Notes: a model not told the origin generated them from the sequence alone. A DNA stretch of 64,000 nt from Sphingopyxis sp. LC81 (GCF_000756375.1 NZ_JNFD01000018.1:62001-126000); one strand, 5' to 3'. Counted from the stretch's first letter, positions 10,025 to 19,543 are shown. A program made the numbers and translations.

Positions 10025-10540
10025 CTATTCGACCGGGTCGAAGGACAGTCCGTTGACATAGTTCAGCACGACCGGGACGCGCTTGGTGGCGCCGCCGACC
10101 GAAAAACTGACCGTTGCCAATTTGGGCTTCCGCTTGAAGATGAAGTCGCTGACCTTCATGTCGGGGTTGCCCGACAGGCCCGCGCCATCGCTACGGTCCG
10201 ACTTGCCGTTGCCGTTCATGTCGTGCCGCACCGAAATGACATAGCTGCCCTGCTGCTTCACGGGCACGCAGACCGACATGGTGCCGGCACGCGACACGGG
10301 CACGTCGACGCGTTCGATCCATTTGCGCTTTTCCAGATAGCTGCTGTTCGCGCTGTAGATCTGCACGCGCAGCGTCCCGGTGCGCGCCTTGAAACCGCGC
10401 ACGTCGACCTGGACGGCGGTGGCATTGCTGTTGCAGAGGGCAGCGCTCGGCCCCAGCGCGGCACCCTGCGCCGCGACGGGCGCGATCAGCGCTCCGGCAG
10501 CGCCGGCGGCCAGCAGTCCGGCGAGAAACATTTTCGACAT
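10025..10540 (-). CDS. DUF2141 secreted protein
   Basis: 171 residues from the ATG at 10540, chosen because MSKMFLAGLLAAGAAGALIAPVAAQ is a good Sec signal peptide; 51 further upstream in-frame residues look non-coding. The mature part is a beta-rich domain with RTGTLRVQIYSA and an acidic stretch, HDMNGNGKSDRSDGAG, resembling a Ca-binding loop, as in DUF2141 proteins. Function is unknown; location is periplasmic or exported. It is divergent from lptF with about 130 bp between, and 18 bp before the lipid kinase on the same strand. Confidence 0.75.
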   Translation of the reverse strand: MSKMFLAGLLAAGAAGALIAPVAAQGAALGPSAALCNSNATAVQVDVRGFKARTGTLRVQIYSANSSYLEKRKWIERVDVPVSRAGTMSVCVPVKQQGSYVISVRHDMNGNGKSDRSDGAGLSGNPDMKVSDFIFKRKPKLATVSFSVGGATKRVPVVLNYVNGLSFDPVE

Positions 10541-10673
10541 GACCTCAAAACCTCCAGAGGCTATAGCCATGTCAGCAAGCGCAAAAGCGCACGCTGACAC
10601 GGGTCCCTGTCGCCCTTGAATCGGCATATCGGAAACAACTGCGGCCAAATCATGGTGATGGGGCGACCAAAGA

Positions 10674-11882
10674 TTGAATAAGCTTCCTGCCATCGACCGC
10701 TACATCGCGCGGCTCATCTTCTTCCCGATGCTCGGCACGCTCGTCCTGTCGGCGATGCTGCTCGTGCTCGAAAAGATGCTGCGCCTGTTCGATTTCGTCG
10801 CGACCGAGGGCGGCCCGGTCAGCGTCGTGTGGCGCATGCTCGCGAACCTGATCCCCGAATATCTCTCGCTCGGCATCCCGATCGGACTGATGCTGGGGAT
10901 TCTCCTTGCTTTCCGGCGCCTTGCGACTTCGAGCGAGCTCGACGTACTGAAGGGCGTGGGGATGAGTTTCGGGCGGCTGATGCGCGTGCCCTTTGCCTAT
11001 GCGATCGCGCTCGCGGCGCTCAATCTGGCGATCGTCGGCTTTATCCAGCCCGTCGCGCGCTACGCCTATGAAGGACTGCAATTCGAACTGCGCTCGGGCG
11101 CGCTCGGCGCGTCGATCAAGGTCGGCGAATTCACCAAATTGGGCGACCGCATGACGCTGCGGATCGAGGAAAGTTATAACGACGGGCGCAGTTTGCGCGG
11201 CATTTTCGTGCGCGGCGAGAATAAGGACGGGCAGCGCGTGTCGGCGACCGCGGCGCGCGGGCAGTTCCTTGCGACCGACGATCCAAACACGATCATCCTG
11301 CGCCTGTCGCAGGGCGTCTTGATCCATGAATCGCCGAAATTTTCTGTGCCGCGCGTGCTGACCTTCGATAATCACGACCTGCCGATCCCGCTGCCCAAGA
11401 TCGAAGCGTTCCGTCTGCGCGGCGGCGCCGACCGCGAAATGACGATCCCCGAATTGTTCGTCGCGGGCAAGGATCAGAATTCGTCGGTGCAGACGCGGCT
11501 CGAATCGCGCGCGAATTTCCACTTCCGCATCGTCGAGGTGATGTCGATGTTCCTGATCCCGCTGATCGCGATCGCGCTCGCCATTCCGCCCAAACGATCG
11601 ACCTCGTCGCTCGGCGTCTTCCTGTCGATCGTGCTGCTGGTGACGCAGCACAAGATCAACCAATATGCCGAAGACATGGGCGCGCGCGGGGTCGTCGACC
11701 CGCTGATCGCGCTGTGGGTTCCCTATCTGCTGTTCGCGGCGCTCGCGATCTGGATGTATTATGTCGTCGCGCATGTCCCCGGCGGCCAGCCGATCGGTGC
11801 GCTCGAGCGTGTCGCGGCGAAGGCGGCGGCGAAGATCCGCGCGATGCTCACGATGTTCCAGCGCAAGCAGCAGACCAACTGA
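10674..11882 (+). CDS. lptF: LPS export permease LptF
   Basis: Inner-membrane subunit of the LptB2FG ABC transporter, which extracts LPS from the membrane for transport to the outer leaflet. The 402 residues of the YjgP/YjgQ fold have three N-terminal TM helices, a periplasmic beta-jellyroll domain (about 130-270) and three C-terminal TM helices. The start is TTG at 10674; no nearer ATG keeps the first helix. Its stop overlaps the lptG start by one base (TGATG), which indicates translational coupling. Its presence shows that an Lpt-type exporter is kept in this sphingolipid-making cell. Confidence 0.9.
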   Translation: MNKLPAIDRYIARLIFFPMLGTLVLSAMLLVLEKMLRLFDFVATEGGPVSVVWRMLANLIPEYLSLGIPIGLMLGILLAFRRLATSSELDVLKGVGMSFGRLMRVPFAYAIALAALNLAIVGFIQPVARYAYEGLQFELRSGALGASIKVGEFTKLGDRMTLRIEESYNDGRSLRGIFVRGENKDGQRVSATAARGQFLATDDPNTIILRLSQGVLIHESPKFSVPRVLTFDNHDLPIPLPKIEAFRLRGGADREMTIPELFVAGKDQNSSVQTRLESRANFHFRIVEVMSMFLIPLIAIALAIPPKRSTSSLGVFLSIVLLVTQHKINQYAEDMGARGVVDPLIALWVPYLLFAALAIWMYYVVAHVPGGQPIGALERVAAKAAAKIRAMLTMFQRKQQTN

Positions 11883-12982
11883 TGCACCAACTGCACTTTT
11901 TCCCGTCGCGGACGATGGCGCTCTATGTCGGCCGCCTTTTCCTCGTCCGTTCCTTCTCGATCCTCTTCGCGCTGGTGCTGATCCTCCAGACGCTCGACCT
12001 GCTCGGCGAGAGCGGCAAGATCCTTGCCGTCGCGGGCAACAGCGACTCCGACGTGTGGCGCTATGTCGGCATGCGGCTGCCGCAGATCATCGAGACCTTC
12101 CTGCCCTTTTCGGTGTTGCTCGGCACGATATTGACGATGGTGACGCTCAATCAGAACAGCGAGGTCATCGCGATGAAGGCGTCGGGCATGTCGGCGCACC
12201 AAGTGCTCGCGCCGCTGTTCCTCGCGGCCTTGCTCGTCGCCGGGATCAGCTTCGCATTCAACGAACGCATCGTCACGCGATCGACCGCGGCGCTCAGTGC
12301 CTGGCAAAAGGTCGAATATAAGAAAGTCCCCAAGGACAGCGGCATACGCACCAACATCTGGGTCCGCGACGGCGACAATCTGATCAATGCGGCTACGGTC
12401 GACACCAGCGGCCCGGTGATCACCCTCGGCTATGTGACGATTTACGAGCGCACCGGCGGGGTGTTGTCGTCGATGCTGTCGGCCGACAGCGCGCGCGCGC
12501 TTCCGGCCGGCGGCTGGGAACTCACCAATGCGCGGCGGTTCATGCGCCGCTCGGGCACGCTCGAACCGCTCGGCACGATCGTCGCGGCGAAGGATGTCCG
12601 CCCCGACCAGTTCACGCTGGCGCAGGTCGACGGCGACGAGCTGCCCTTTCTGAAGCTTAAGTCGGCTATCGCCGATCTCGAGGCCGCGGGGCGGCCGGTC
12701 GACGCACTGAAGGGCGTGCTGTGGCACAAGATTTCGGGGCCGCTGTCAGCAATATTGATGCCGCTGCTCGGCGCGGTCGCAGCGTTCGGCCTCGCGCGCT
12801 CGGGCAAGCTGTTCATCCGCGCGATCATCGGCATGGGCCTCGGCTTCGCCTATTTCGTCGCCGACAATTTCGCGCTCGCGATGGGCGACCTCGGCGCCTA
12901 CTCACCCTTCCTCGCGGCGTGGGGGCCGTTCATATTGTTCGCGCTGATCGGCGAGATGATTTTGATTCGGACCGAGGAATAG
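11882..12982 (+). CDS. lptG: LPS export permease LptG
   Basis: Partner permease of LptF. The 366 residues from the ATG at 11882 have the same 3TM-jellyroll-3TM architecture, with the N-terminal LILQTLDLLGES and the family segment TILTMVTLNQNSEVIAMKASGMS. A longer in-frame start would lie inside lptF and add non-homologous sequence. The lptF stop codon overlaps the start codon. It is followed three bases later by a small putative lipoprotein gene on the same strand. Confidence 0.92.
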   Translation: MHQLHFFPSRTMALYVGRLFLVRSFSILFALVLILQTLDLLGESGKILAVAGNSDSDVWRYVGMRLPQIIETFLPFSVLLGTILTMVTLNQNSEVIAMKASGMSAHQVLAPLFLAALLVAGISFAFNERIVTRSTAALSAWQKVEYKKVPKDSGIRTNIWVRDGDNLINAATVDTSGPVITLGYVTIYERTGGVLSSMLSADSARALPAGGWELTNARRFMRRSGTLEPLGTIVAAKDVRPDQFTLAQVDGDELPFLKLKSAIADLEAAGRPVDALKGVLWHKISGPLSAILMPLLGAVAAFGLARSGKLFIRAIIGMGLGFAYFVADNFALAMGDLGAYSPFLAAWGPFILFALIGEMILIRTEE

Positions 12983-12985
12983 GTC

Positions 12986-13339
12986 GTGCCCGGTTCGGGA
13001 AAGCGGACCGCAAACTTCGCTCAAGCCATGGTGCTGGCGTCCGGCCTTCTGCTTGTATCATGTAGCGATCCCCAGCCGCCCAGCACAACGCATTGGCGAA
13101 TTGCGGTCAGCGGGAGCACGTCGTGCCTCGGTGATTTGACGCGAGAAATGGCTTCGGCGCGCATAGAGGTCGCACGCTTTCCCGAATGGAAAGGCGGCGA
13201 TGGCGTCATGGAATTTGGCCCCATTCCCAAGGATCGTATCGAAGATTTTAACGCCATCGTTCGCGCATCGGGATGCGCAGCGGTCGCAGGAAAACGTCCC
13301 AGCTGCTCGAGCGATCACTCTGACGTTAGCGCCTGTTAG
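12986..13339 (+). CDS. Small putative lipoprotein coupled to lptFG
   Basis: Up to 117 residues from a GTG three bases after lptG; an ATG at 13028 would give 103 residues beginning right at the hydrophobic signal. The segment MVLASGLLLVSC ends in a lipobox with the cysteine followed by SDPQ, so a lipid-anchored periplasmic protein is likely (Asp at +2 suggests inner-membrane retention under the E. coli rule). The mature part has three or more further cysteines and no family I recognise. Base composition is less GC-rich than the neighbours. Confidence 0.6.
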   Translation: MPGSGKRTANFAQAMVLASGLLLVSCSDPQPPSTTHWRIAVSGSTSCLGDLTREMASARIEVARFPEWKGGDGVMEFGPIPKDRIEDFNAIVRASGCAAVAGKRPSCSSDHSDVSAC

Positions 13340-13378
13340 TCGCCGGAGAGGAGGCCCCGCAGGCGGTCTTCTCTGATT

Positions 13379-14485
13379 TCAGGCCGCAGCCCCCCGCGCC
13401 GACCCCGCAACAAGGTTCATCACCAGCTTCGGCAGGCTATCGTAATTCGCGCCATGATATTGCGAGTCCGCGGGCAGCGCGTCCTTCAGACGGCGGTGCG
13501 CCTCGGCGAGCGCATGATAGGGCACGCCCGGCAGCAGATGGTGCAGCGCGTGATAGCGCAGGCCCACAGGCGCCCACAATTCGGGCAGCAGGCCCGGCGG
13601 TGGGACGTTGACGCTGTCGAGGAACTGGCCGGTCACGGTCAGCACCGCGCCGTCATTTTCCCACAGATGCGCGACGAGCGTGCGGATCTGGTTGAGCACC
13701 AAAGTCGCGGCGGCGATCGCGCCGAAGATGGCGAGCGCGCGCAGCGGCACCCAGCCAAAGACGCCCGCGGCGATCAGCAGGCTCGACCACGCCCAGGCGC
13801 CGCCTTCCTGCCACGCCCATTGACGACGGAAATCGCCCTCGGGCGGCTTACGGCGGAACATCGGGTTGATGATCATCCCCGAATAGCGTTCGACGACGAT
13901 CCGGCGCAACGGCGGGATCAGGAGCGACAGCGGGGTGAGCACCGCATAGCGGAAGACGAGCGCCACCGGCGCGAACGCCGCGGCGACGACGAACAACGGC
14001 ACCGTCCACGGCTTCATCAGCGCGAGCGGCAGATATTCGGGATCCTCGACCGTGCCATATTTGGTGCGGTTGTGGTGCAGGCTGTGGATACCCTCGTACA
14101 TGAAGGACGGGATCAGCATCGGCACGCCGACGAGGATGTTCCAGCCAAGACGGAAACCCGGAAGCGCATTTTTGCGGATATGCGTGAGTTCATGGATGAA
14201 GCTGCCCGCGCGATAAAGCGCGATCACCGAAATCACCGCGGCGACCAGCATCCACGCGGTCGAGGGCGCCAAGATCGCCGCCGCGATGCCCGCATAGCCG
14301 ACAAAGGCCGAGGCCAGCATATCGGTCCAATAGATACGCGCGCTCGGCTGCACGAGATCGCGCGTCAGCTCGGATGCTGCGCGGATCATCGCCATATCGT
14401 CGGCGATCGCGGACTTTGGCGTTTTTTCGATCGACTTCGCAAACGGGGTCGCGATCCGATCGGCGGGGGGATTGATCGTCGTCAT
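13379..14485 (-). CDS. Membrane fatty acid desaturase
   Basis: Di-iron integral-membrane desaturase of 368 residues from the ATG at 14485. The three histidine boxes are visible: HELTH (98-102), HSLHH (134-138) and HALHH near residue 320. Hydrophobic segments lie between them, giving the usual four-helix topology. It oxidises an acyl chain of a membrane lipid using an electron-transfer partner; the regiospecificity and whether the substrate is a phospholipid or sphingolipid cannot be told. It is divergent from the acyltransferase at 14603, with a shared 117-bp promoter gap. Confidence 0.88.
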   Translation of the reverse strand: MTTINPPADRIATPFAKSIEKTPKSAIADDMAMIRAASELTRDLVQPSARIYWTDMLASAFVGYAGIAAAILAPSTAWMLVAAVISVIALYRAGSFIHELTHIRKNALPGFRLGWNILVGVPMLIPSFMYEGIHSLHHNRTKYGTVEDPEYLPLALMKPWTVPLFVVAAAFAPVALVFRYAVLTPLSLLIPPLRRIVVERYSGMIINPMFRRKPPEGDFRRQWAWQEGGAWAWSSLLIAAGVFGWVPLRALAIFGAIAAATLVLNQIRTLVAHLWENDGAVLTVTGQFLDSVNVPPPGLLPELWAPVGLRYHALHHLLPGVPYHALAEAHRRLKDALPADSQYHGANYDSLPKLVMNLVAGSARGAAA

Positions 14486-14602
14486 ACGGGTGTCTTCACC
14501 ATGATTTCGTGGCAGCAAAATGGCCGAATGCGGGTCGCCAGCGCCATTTCTATGCCCTAATGCGTCGCCACAAATATAGGACGCCCCTTTCAGGAAACCA
14601 GT

Positions 14603-15769
14603 ATGAGCGGACATTCGGACGGCCCGATCACCATCCACGCGGTCAAGAACAAGGACGATTTGCGCGAGTTTGTCGAGCTCGCCTTTCGCCTCAATCGCGG
14701 CGATCCGTCGTGGGTGCCGCCGCTGAAGGGCGAGGTGTATGGCCTGCTGACGCCCGGCAAGAATCCGTGGTTCGAACATGGCAAGGCGCAATTCTTCCTC
14801 GCGCGGCGCAATGGCCGCACGATCGGGCGCATCTCGGCGCATATCGACGCTCTCGCGCTCGCGCAGCCCGCCGAACAGGGCATGGGGCCCGGCACCGGCA
14901 ATTGGGGCCTGCTCGAAGCCGAGGATGAAGGGGCGGCGCAGGCGCTGCTCGTCGCCGCCGAGGATTGGCTGCGCACGCAGGGCATGCACCGCTCATTGGG
15001 GCCGCTGTCGATTTCGATCTGGGACGAACCCGGGCTGCTGATCGAGGGGTTCGACAACCAGCCGACGGTGATGATGGGGCACAACAGCCCGCTCTATCGC
15101 GGCTGGGTCGAGGGCGCCGGCTATCGGCCGGTCAAGCAGCTGCTGAATTACGATGTCGCGATCGACGAGGGATTCCCGCCGATCGTCAACCGCATCGTCG
15201 CGGCGGGCGAGAAGAATGCGCGCATCCGCATCCGCAAGGTCAACAAGCGCCGCTTCGCCGCCGAGGCGGCGCTGATCATGGGGCTGCTCAACGATGCCTG
15301 GTCGGACAATTGGGGCTTTGTCCCGCTGACCGACAGCGAGATCGCCTATGTCGGCAAGAAGCTGAAGGACATCGTCTTCGAGGATTTGATCCGCGTCGCC
15401 GAAGTCGACGGCGAGCCGGTCGCCTTCATGATCGTGCTGCCGAACATCAACCAGCTGCTGATCGACATGGACGGCTCGCTGCTGCCCTTCAACTGGGCGC
15501 GGCTGCTTTGGTGGCTGCGCAAACCGCAAAGCCATATCCTGCGCGTGCCGTTGATGGGCGTCGCCAAGAAACTGCAGAACAGCCGCATGGCGAGCACGCT
15601 CGCCTTTATGATGATCGAATATATCCGCCGCGACGCGGTCGCCGATTATGGCACCAAGCGCGGCGATATCGGCTGGGTGCTCGACGATAATCAGGGGATG
15701 AACGCGGTCGCCGAGGCGATCGAGGCCAAGGTCAACCGCGTGTATCAGATCTACGACAAATCGCTCTGA
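14603..15769 (+). CDS. GNAT-fold acyltransferase, candidate ceramide synthase type
   Basis: 388 residues of a conserved family. The N-terminal signature is FRLNRGDPSWVPPL...NPWFEHGKAQFFLARRNGRTIGRI, and a second half holds a GNAT-like beta-strand/helix pattern (EPVAFMIVLPNINQLL) and the conserved KRGDIGWVLDDN. Family members are annotated as GNAT N-acetyltransferases of unknown role. The bacterial ceramide synthase known from Caulobacter is also a GNAT-type acyltransferase in the sphingolipid region, and this gene lies 8.5 kb from spt beside a desaturase. The function as a sphinganine N-acyltransferase is therefore a reasoned guess only. Confidence 0.65.
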   Translation: MSGHSDGPITIHAVKNKDDLREFVELAFRLNRGDPSWVPPLKGEVYGLLTPGKNPWFEHGKAQFFLARRNGRTIGRISAHIDALALAQPAEQGMGPGTGNWGLLEAEDEGAAQALLVAAEDWLRTQGMHRSLGPLSISIWDEPGLLIEGFDNQPTVMMGHNSPLYRGWVEGAGYRPVKQLLNYDVAIDEGFPPIVNRIVAAGEKNARIRIRKVNKRRFAAEAALIMGLLNDAWSDNWGFVPLTDSEIAYVGKKLKDIVFEDLIRVAEVDGEPVAFMIVLPNINQLLIDMDGSLLPFNWARLLWWLRKPQSHILRVPLMGVAKKLQNSRMASTLAFMMIEYIRRDAVADYGTKRGDIGWVLDDNQGMNAVAEAIEAKVNRVYQIYDKSL

Positions 15770-15832
15770 CGCCGGGACAGCTTTGCGACAAATGACGGCC
15801 ATCGTGCGTTGGAGGCACGGAAAGGCTTTGTC

Positions 15833-17263
15833 ATGGCAACCCAATATCTTGCCGCCAATCGCTTCGGCCTCGGCCGCCGGTTCGACGATCCGGCGATCGA
15901 TGATCCGAAAGCCTGGCTGACGCGCCAGATCGGCGATTATGATCCCGCCCCCGCCGCGCTGGCGGGCCTCGCCGGACGCGACGCGATCGCCGCCGCTTAT
16001 GTCGAATATCAGGGCGAGCGGCAGGCGATGCGCCGCGAAGCCGCCGACATGCCGATGAACGCGGAGGAAAAGGGCATGGACCCCGAACTCCGCCGCATGT
16101 TGCGCTCGGCGATCCGCCGCCATTATGTCGATGCAAGCGCCGCGCGCCTCTCCGCCGCGGTCGCAACGTCCACCCCCTTCCCCGAGCGGCTCGTCCATTT
16201 CTGGGCGAATCATTTCGCGGTGTCGGCGGACAAGCAGACCGTCGTCGGCTTCGCGGGAAATTACGAGAATGAAGCGATCCGCCCGCATGTCATGGGAAAA
16301 TTCTCCGATCTCCTCATCAGCGCGGCCCATCATCCCGCCATGCTGCTCTATCTCGATCAGGCGCAGAGTTTCGGCCCCGACAGCCCGTTTGCGACGCGCG
16401 TGCGAAACCGCGGCAAGCGGCAGGCGCCCGGGCTCAACGAGAATCTGGCGCGCGAGATATTGGAGCTGCACACGCTGGGCGTGCGCACGGGCTATACGCA
16501 GAGCGACGTGACGGCGTTTGCGAAGGCGCTCACCGGCCTGACCGTCGCGGGGCTTGGACGCGGCGCGGGGCAGCGGCTGATGCCCGCCGATGCGCGGCCC
16601 GGCGAGACGGTGTTCATCGACCGCCTCCACCAACCCGGCGCGCAGACGATCCTTGGCAAGCGGTACGACGATGCCGGTGCCCGGCAGGCCGAAGCCGTGC
16701 TGCGCGACCTCGCCGTTCATCCCGCGACCGCGAAACATATCGCCGCCAAGCTGGCGCGCCATTTCACCGGCGACGAGCCACCGGCGGGCTTGGTCGACCG
16801 GCTGTCGGCCGATTTCCTCAAGACCGGCGGCGACCTTCGCTCGCTCTACCGCACGCTGATCGCCTCACCCGAGCCGTGGGCGGCCACGCCCGCGATGTTC
16901 AAATCGCCGTGGGATTGGACCGTGTCGATGCTGCGCGCGCTCAAAGCGCCCGCGCTCGGCGAACGGCAGAATATCGCCGCGATGTTCACCCAGCTTGGCC
17001 AGCCCGTGTGGCGCCCCGGGTCGCCCGCGGGTTATGACGACAAGGTCGCGACCTGGGCGGGGTCGGCGGCGCTGATGCAGCGTGTCGAACTCGCGAGCCG
17101 GATCGCCGGGCGGATCGGCGACCGCGCCGATGCGCGCGTGCTCGCGCCGCTCGTCCTTGCCGACGCGCTCACGCCCGAAACGCGCCAAGCGATCGCGCGC
17201 GCCGACAGCCCCGGGCAGGGCATCGCGATGCTTTTCGCCAGCCCGGCCTTTTTGCGGAGATAG
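15833..17263 (+). CDS. DUF1800 family protein
   Basis: 476 residues from the ATG at 15833, preceded by an AAAGG ribosome-binding motif; a TTG eight codons upstream is less likely. The N-terminus ATQYLAANRFGLGRR and the central HFWANHFAVSADK, followed by NENLAREILELHTLGV, are hallmarks of DUF1800. The biochemical role is unknown. It is immediately followed, with no gap, by a DUF1501 gene, the constant partner of this family in many bacteria, so the two probably act together in the periplasm. No clear N-terminal signal peptide is visible here. Confidence 0.88.
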   Translation: MATQYLAANRFGLGRRFDDPAIDDPKAWLTRQIGDYDPAPAALAGLAGRDAIAAAYVEYQGERQAMRREAADMPMNAEEKGMDPELRRMLRSAIRRHYVDASAARLSAAVATSTPFPERLVHFWANHFAVSADKQTVVGFAGNYENEAIRPHVMGKFSDLLISAAHHPAMLLYLDQAQSFGPDSPFATRVRNRGKRQAPGLNENLAREILELHTLGVRTGYTQSDVTAFAKALTGLTVAGLGRGAGQRLMPADARPGETVFIDRLHQPGAQTILGKRYDDAGARQAEAVLRDLAVHPATAKHIAAKLARHFTGDEPPAGLVDRLSADFLKTGGDLRSLYRTLIASPEPWAATPAMFKSPWDWTVSMLRALKAPALGERQNIAAMFTQLGQPVWRPGSPAGYDDKVATWAGSAALMQRVELASRIAGRIGDRADARVLAPLVLADALTPETRQAIARADSPGQGIAMLFASPAFLRR

Positions 17264-18388
17264 ATGATGATCCTCTCACGCCGCTCGATCATATTGTCGG
17301 GGATTACCGTCGCCGCCGCGGGTACGCTGCCCCGCTTTGCCTATGCCGCCGCGGGCACGCCGAAACGCCTCGTCTTCATCATCCAGCGCGGCGCAGCCGA
17401 CGGGCTCGCGATCGTCGCACCGACCGGCGATCCCGCCTTCGCCGCCGCGCGGCGCACGCTGGCCGATGAGACTGCGGGCGGCGCGAAGCTCGGCGGCATG
17501 TTCACGCTGCATCCGGCGCTCGCGACCACCGCGGGCCTCTACACCGGCAAGCAGGCGCATTTCGCGCACGCGGTGGCGACGGGTTATCGCGACCGGTCGC
17601 ATTTCGACGGGCAGAATATGCTCGAGGGCGGCGGGTCGCGGCCCTATGGGCGCGACACCGGCTGGGTCGGGCGGCTGCTCACTTTGCTTCCCGCCGCCGA
17701 GCGCGACGCGATCGCGATCGCCCCCGCGGTGCCGCTCGCGCTGCGCGGGACGGTGCAGGTCGGAACCTATGCGCCGAGCCGCCTGCCGCAAGCCGACGCC
17801 GACCTGATCGCGCGGCTGACCGCGCTTTATCAGGACGATCCGTTGCTCCACCCGCTGTGGGACAGTGCGGTCAAGACGCAGGAGCTGGCGAGCGACATCG
17901 GCGGCAACAATGGCCGCAACGGCGCCGACCTCGGCAAGCTCGCCGCCTCGCTGATGCTGCCCGCCGACGGCGCACGCGTGATGATGATCGAAACCGGCGG
18001 ATGGGACACGCATAGCGGCCAGCGCGGCCGGTTGGCGGCGCAATTGCGCGGGCTCGACCAGCTTGTCGGCGCGCTCCAGACGGGGCTCGGTCCGGCGTGG
18101 AAAGACACGCTCGTCATCGTCGCCACGGAGTTTGGCCGCACGGTCGAGGTCAACGGCACCGGCGGCACCGATCATGGCACCGCATCGACCGCGATGCTGC
18201 TCGGCGGCGGATTGAACGAGGGCGGCAGGGTGTCGGCCGACTGGCCCGGCCTTGGCACCGCGGCGCGCTACGAAGGCCGCGACCTCAAGCCGACGCGCAG
18301 CCTCGAAAGCGTGATCGCGGGCGCGGTCGCGCATCATTATGCGATCGACCCGAAACGGGTGATGAAGACGCTTTATCCCGACACTTGA
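17264..18388 (+). CDS. DUF1501 family Tat-exported protein
   Basis: 374 residues. The N-terminus has a twin-arginine signal (SRRSIILSG, hydrophobic core, then AYAAAG), so the folded protein is exported by the Tat system. The fold resembles the alkaline-phosphatase/sulfatase superfamily: conserved GGWDTHSGQ, VIVATEFGRT and GGTDHGTAS are visible. It starts directly after the DUF1800 stop codon and forms a two-gene operon with it. The substrate is unknown for the family. Confidence 0.88.
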   Translation: MMILSRRSIILSGITVAAAGTLPRFAYAAAGTPKRLVFIIQRGAADGLAIVAPTGDPAFAAARRTLADETAGGAKLGGMFTLHPALATTAGLYTGKQAHFAHAVATGYRDRSHFDGQNMLEGGGSRPYGRDTGWVGRLLTLLPAAERDAIAIAPAVPLALRGTVQVGTYAPSRLPQADADLIARLTALYQDDPLLHPLWDSAVKTQELASDIGGNNGRNGADLGKLAASLMLPADGARVMMIETGGWDTHSGQRGRLAAQLRGLDQLVGALQTGLGPAWKDTLVIVATEFGRTVEVNGTGGTDHGTASTAMLLGGGLNEGGRVSADWPGLGTAARYEGRDLKPTRSLESVIAGAVAHHYAIDPKRVMKTLYPDT

Positions 18389-18391
18389 GCG

Positions 18392-19162
18392 TCAGCCGAG
18401 GATTGCCCACGTCGGCGCGTGGTCGCTGGCCTTCTCGCGGCCGCGATGATCCTTGTCGACCCCCGCGTCGACCAGCCGGTCGGCGAGCGCGGGGCTGAGC
18501 AGCAGGTGATCGATGCGGAACCCATGGTCGCGCTGCCAGCCGCCCGCCTGATAATCCCAGAAGGTCCAGATGCCGCCCGCCGGATGGCGGCTGCGGAGCG
18601 CGTCGGTCCAGCCGTCGCCGAGCAGGCGGAACCAGGCGTCGCGCGATTCGGGCTGCATCAACGCGTCGGTCGCCATGACGCGCGGGTCCCACACATCGTC
18701 ATCGTGCGGGATGACGTTGTAATCACCCGTGAGGATCGTCGGGATTTCAGAGGCGAGAAGGAATTTCGCGCGCTCGCGCAGCCGCGCCATCCAGCGCAGC
18801 TTATAATCGAATTTCGGTCCGGGCTGCGGATTGCCGTTGGGAAGGTAGATCGACGCGACGCGCAGGCCATGGACGTCGGCCTCCAGATAACGCGACTGCT
18901 CGTCCTCGGCCTCGCCCGCGAGCCCGCGCTGCACCTCGACCGGCTGTGTGCCCTTGGCGAGGATCGCGACGCCGTTGAAGCCCTTTTGGCCGTGATAGAG
19001 GAAGCCGTAGCCCGCCGCCTCGATCTCCTTGGTCGGCATCGTTTCGTCGCTCGATTTCAGTTCCTGCAGGCAGGCGACATCGGGCTGCGTTTCCTCGAGC
19101 CATTCGACGAGGCGTGGCAGACGGGCCTTGATCCCGTTGATATTGAAGGTCGCGATTTTCAT
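18392..19162 (-). CDS. xthA: Exodeoxyribonuclease III
   Basis: AP endonuclease/3'-5' exonuclease of base-excision repair, 256 residues. It starts MKIATFNINGIKARLPRL. The catalytic acidic motif CLQELKSSD, the GDYNVIPHDDDVWDP loop, WTFWDYQAGGWQRDHGFRIDHLLLS and the C-terminal SDHAPTWA, containing the catalytic Asp-His, are all present, so the enzyme looks complete. It is convergent with the DUF1501 gene; the two stops are four bases apart. Confidence 0.95.
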   Translation of the reverse strand: MKIATFNINGIKARLPRLVEWLEETQPDVACLQELKSSDETMPTKEIEAAGYGFLYHGQKGFNGVAILAKGTQPVEVQRGLAGEAEDEQSRYLEADVHGLRVASIYLPNGNPQPGPKFDYKLRWMARLRERAKFLLASEIPTILTGDYNVIPHDDDVWDPRVMATDALMQPESRDAWFRLLGDGWTDALRSRHPAGGIWTFWDYQAGGWQRDHGFRIDHLLLSPALADRLVDAGVDKDHRGREKASDHAPTWAILG

Positions 19163-19201
19163 GCCGCACCTATGGCAGCAAGCACGCAGCTTAGAAAGGC
19201 G

Positions 19202-19543
19202 TCAGATCGAGAAGCTCGATCCGCAGCCGCAGCCCGAGGCGGCGTTGGGATTTTCGACCTTGAACGACGATCCGCCGAGCGAATCGACGAAATCGACGAT
19301 GCAGCCGCGCACCAGGTCGATGCTGACCGGATCGACGACCAGCTTCACTCCGTCGGTTTCGGTGACGATATCATCGGCATCGATTTCTTCGGCAAGGCCG
19401 AAGCGATAGGTGAAGCCCGAACAGCCGCCACCATCGACCGCGAGACGGAGCGCGGCCTCAGCCTCGCCCTTGCGGTCAGCGATCCAGCGGACGCGCGCCG
19501 CGGCGGCGGGCGACAGGGTGATATCGGAAAGCTGTGTGGCCAT
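19202..19543 (-). CDS. erpA: A-type iron-sulfur carrier ErpA/IscA-like
   Basis: 113 residues of the HesB family that deliver Fe-S clusters to apoproteins. The three ligand cysteines are visible as GGGCSG (C41) and SGCGCGS near the C-terminus (C105, C107). The segment GSSFKVENPNAASGCGCG fits ErpA better than IscA, but the distinction is not firm. It lies 39 bp upstream of xthA on the same strand. Confidence 0.9.
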   Translation of the reverse strand: MATQLSDITLSPAAAARVRWIADRKGEAEAALRLAVDGGGCSGFTYRFGLAEEIDADDIVTETDGVKLVVDPVSIDLVRGCIVDFVDSLGGSSFKVENPNAASGCGCGSSFSI

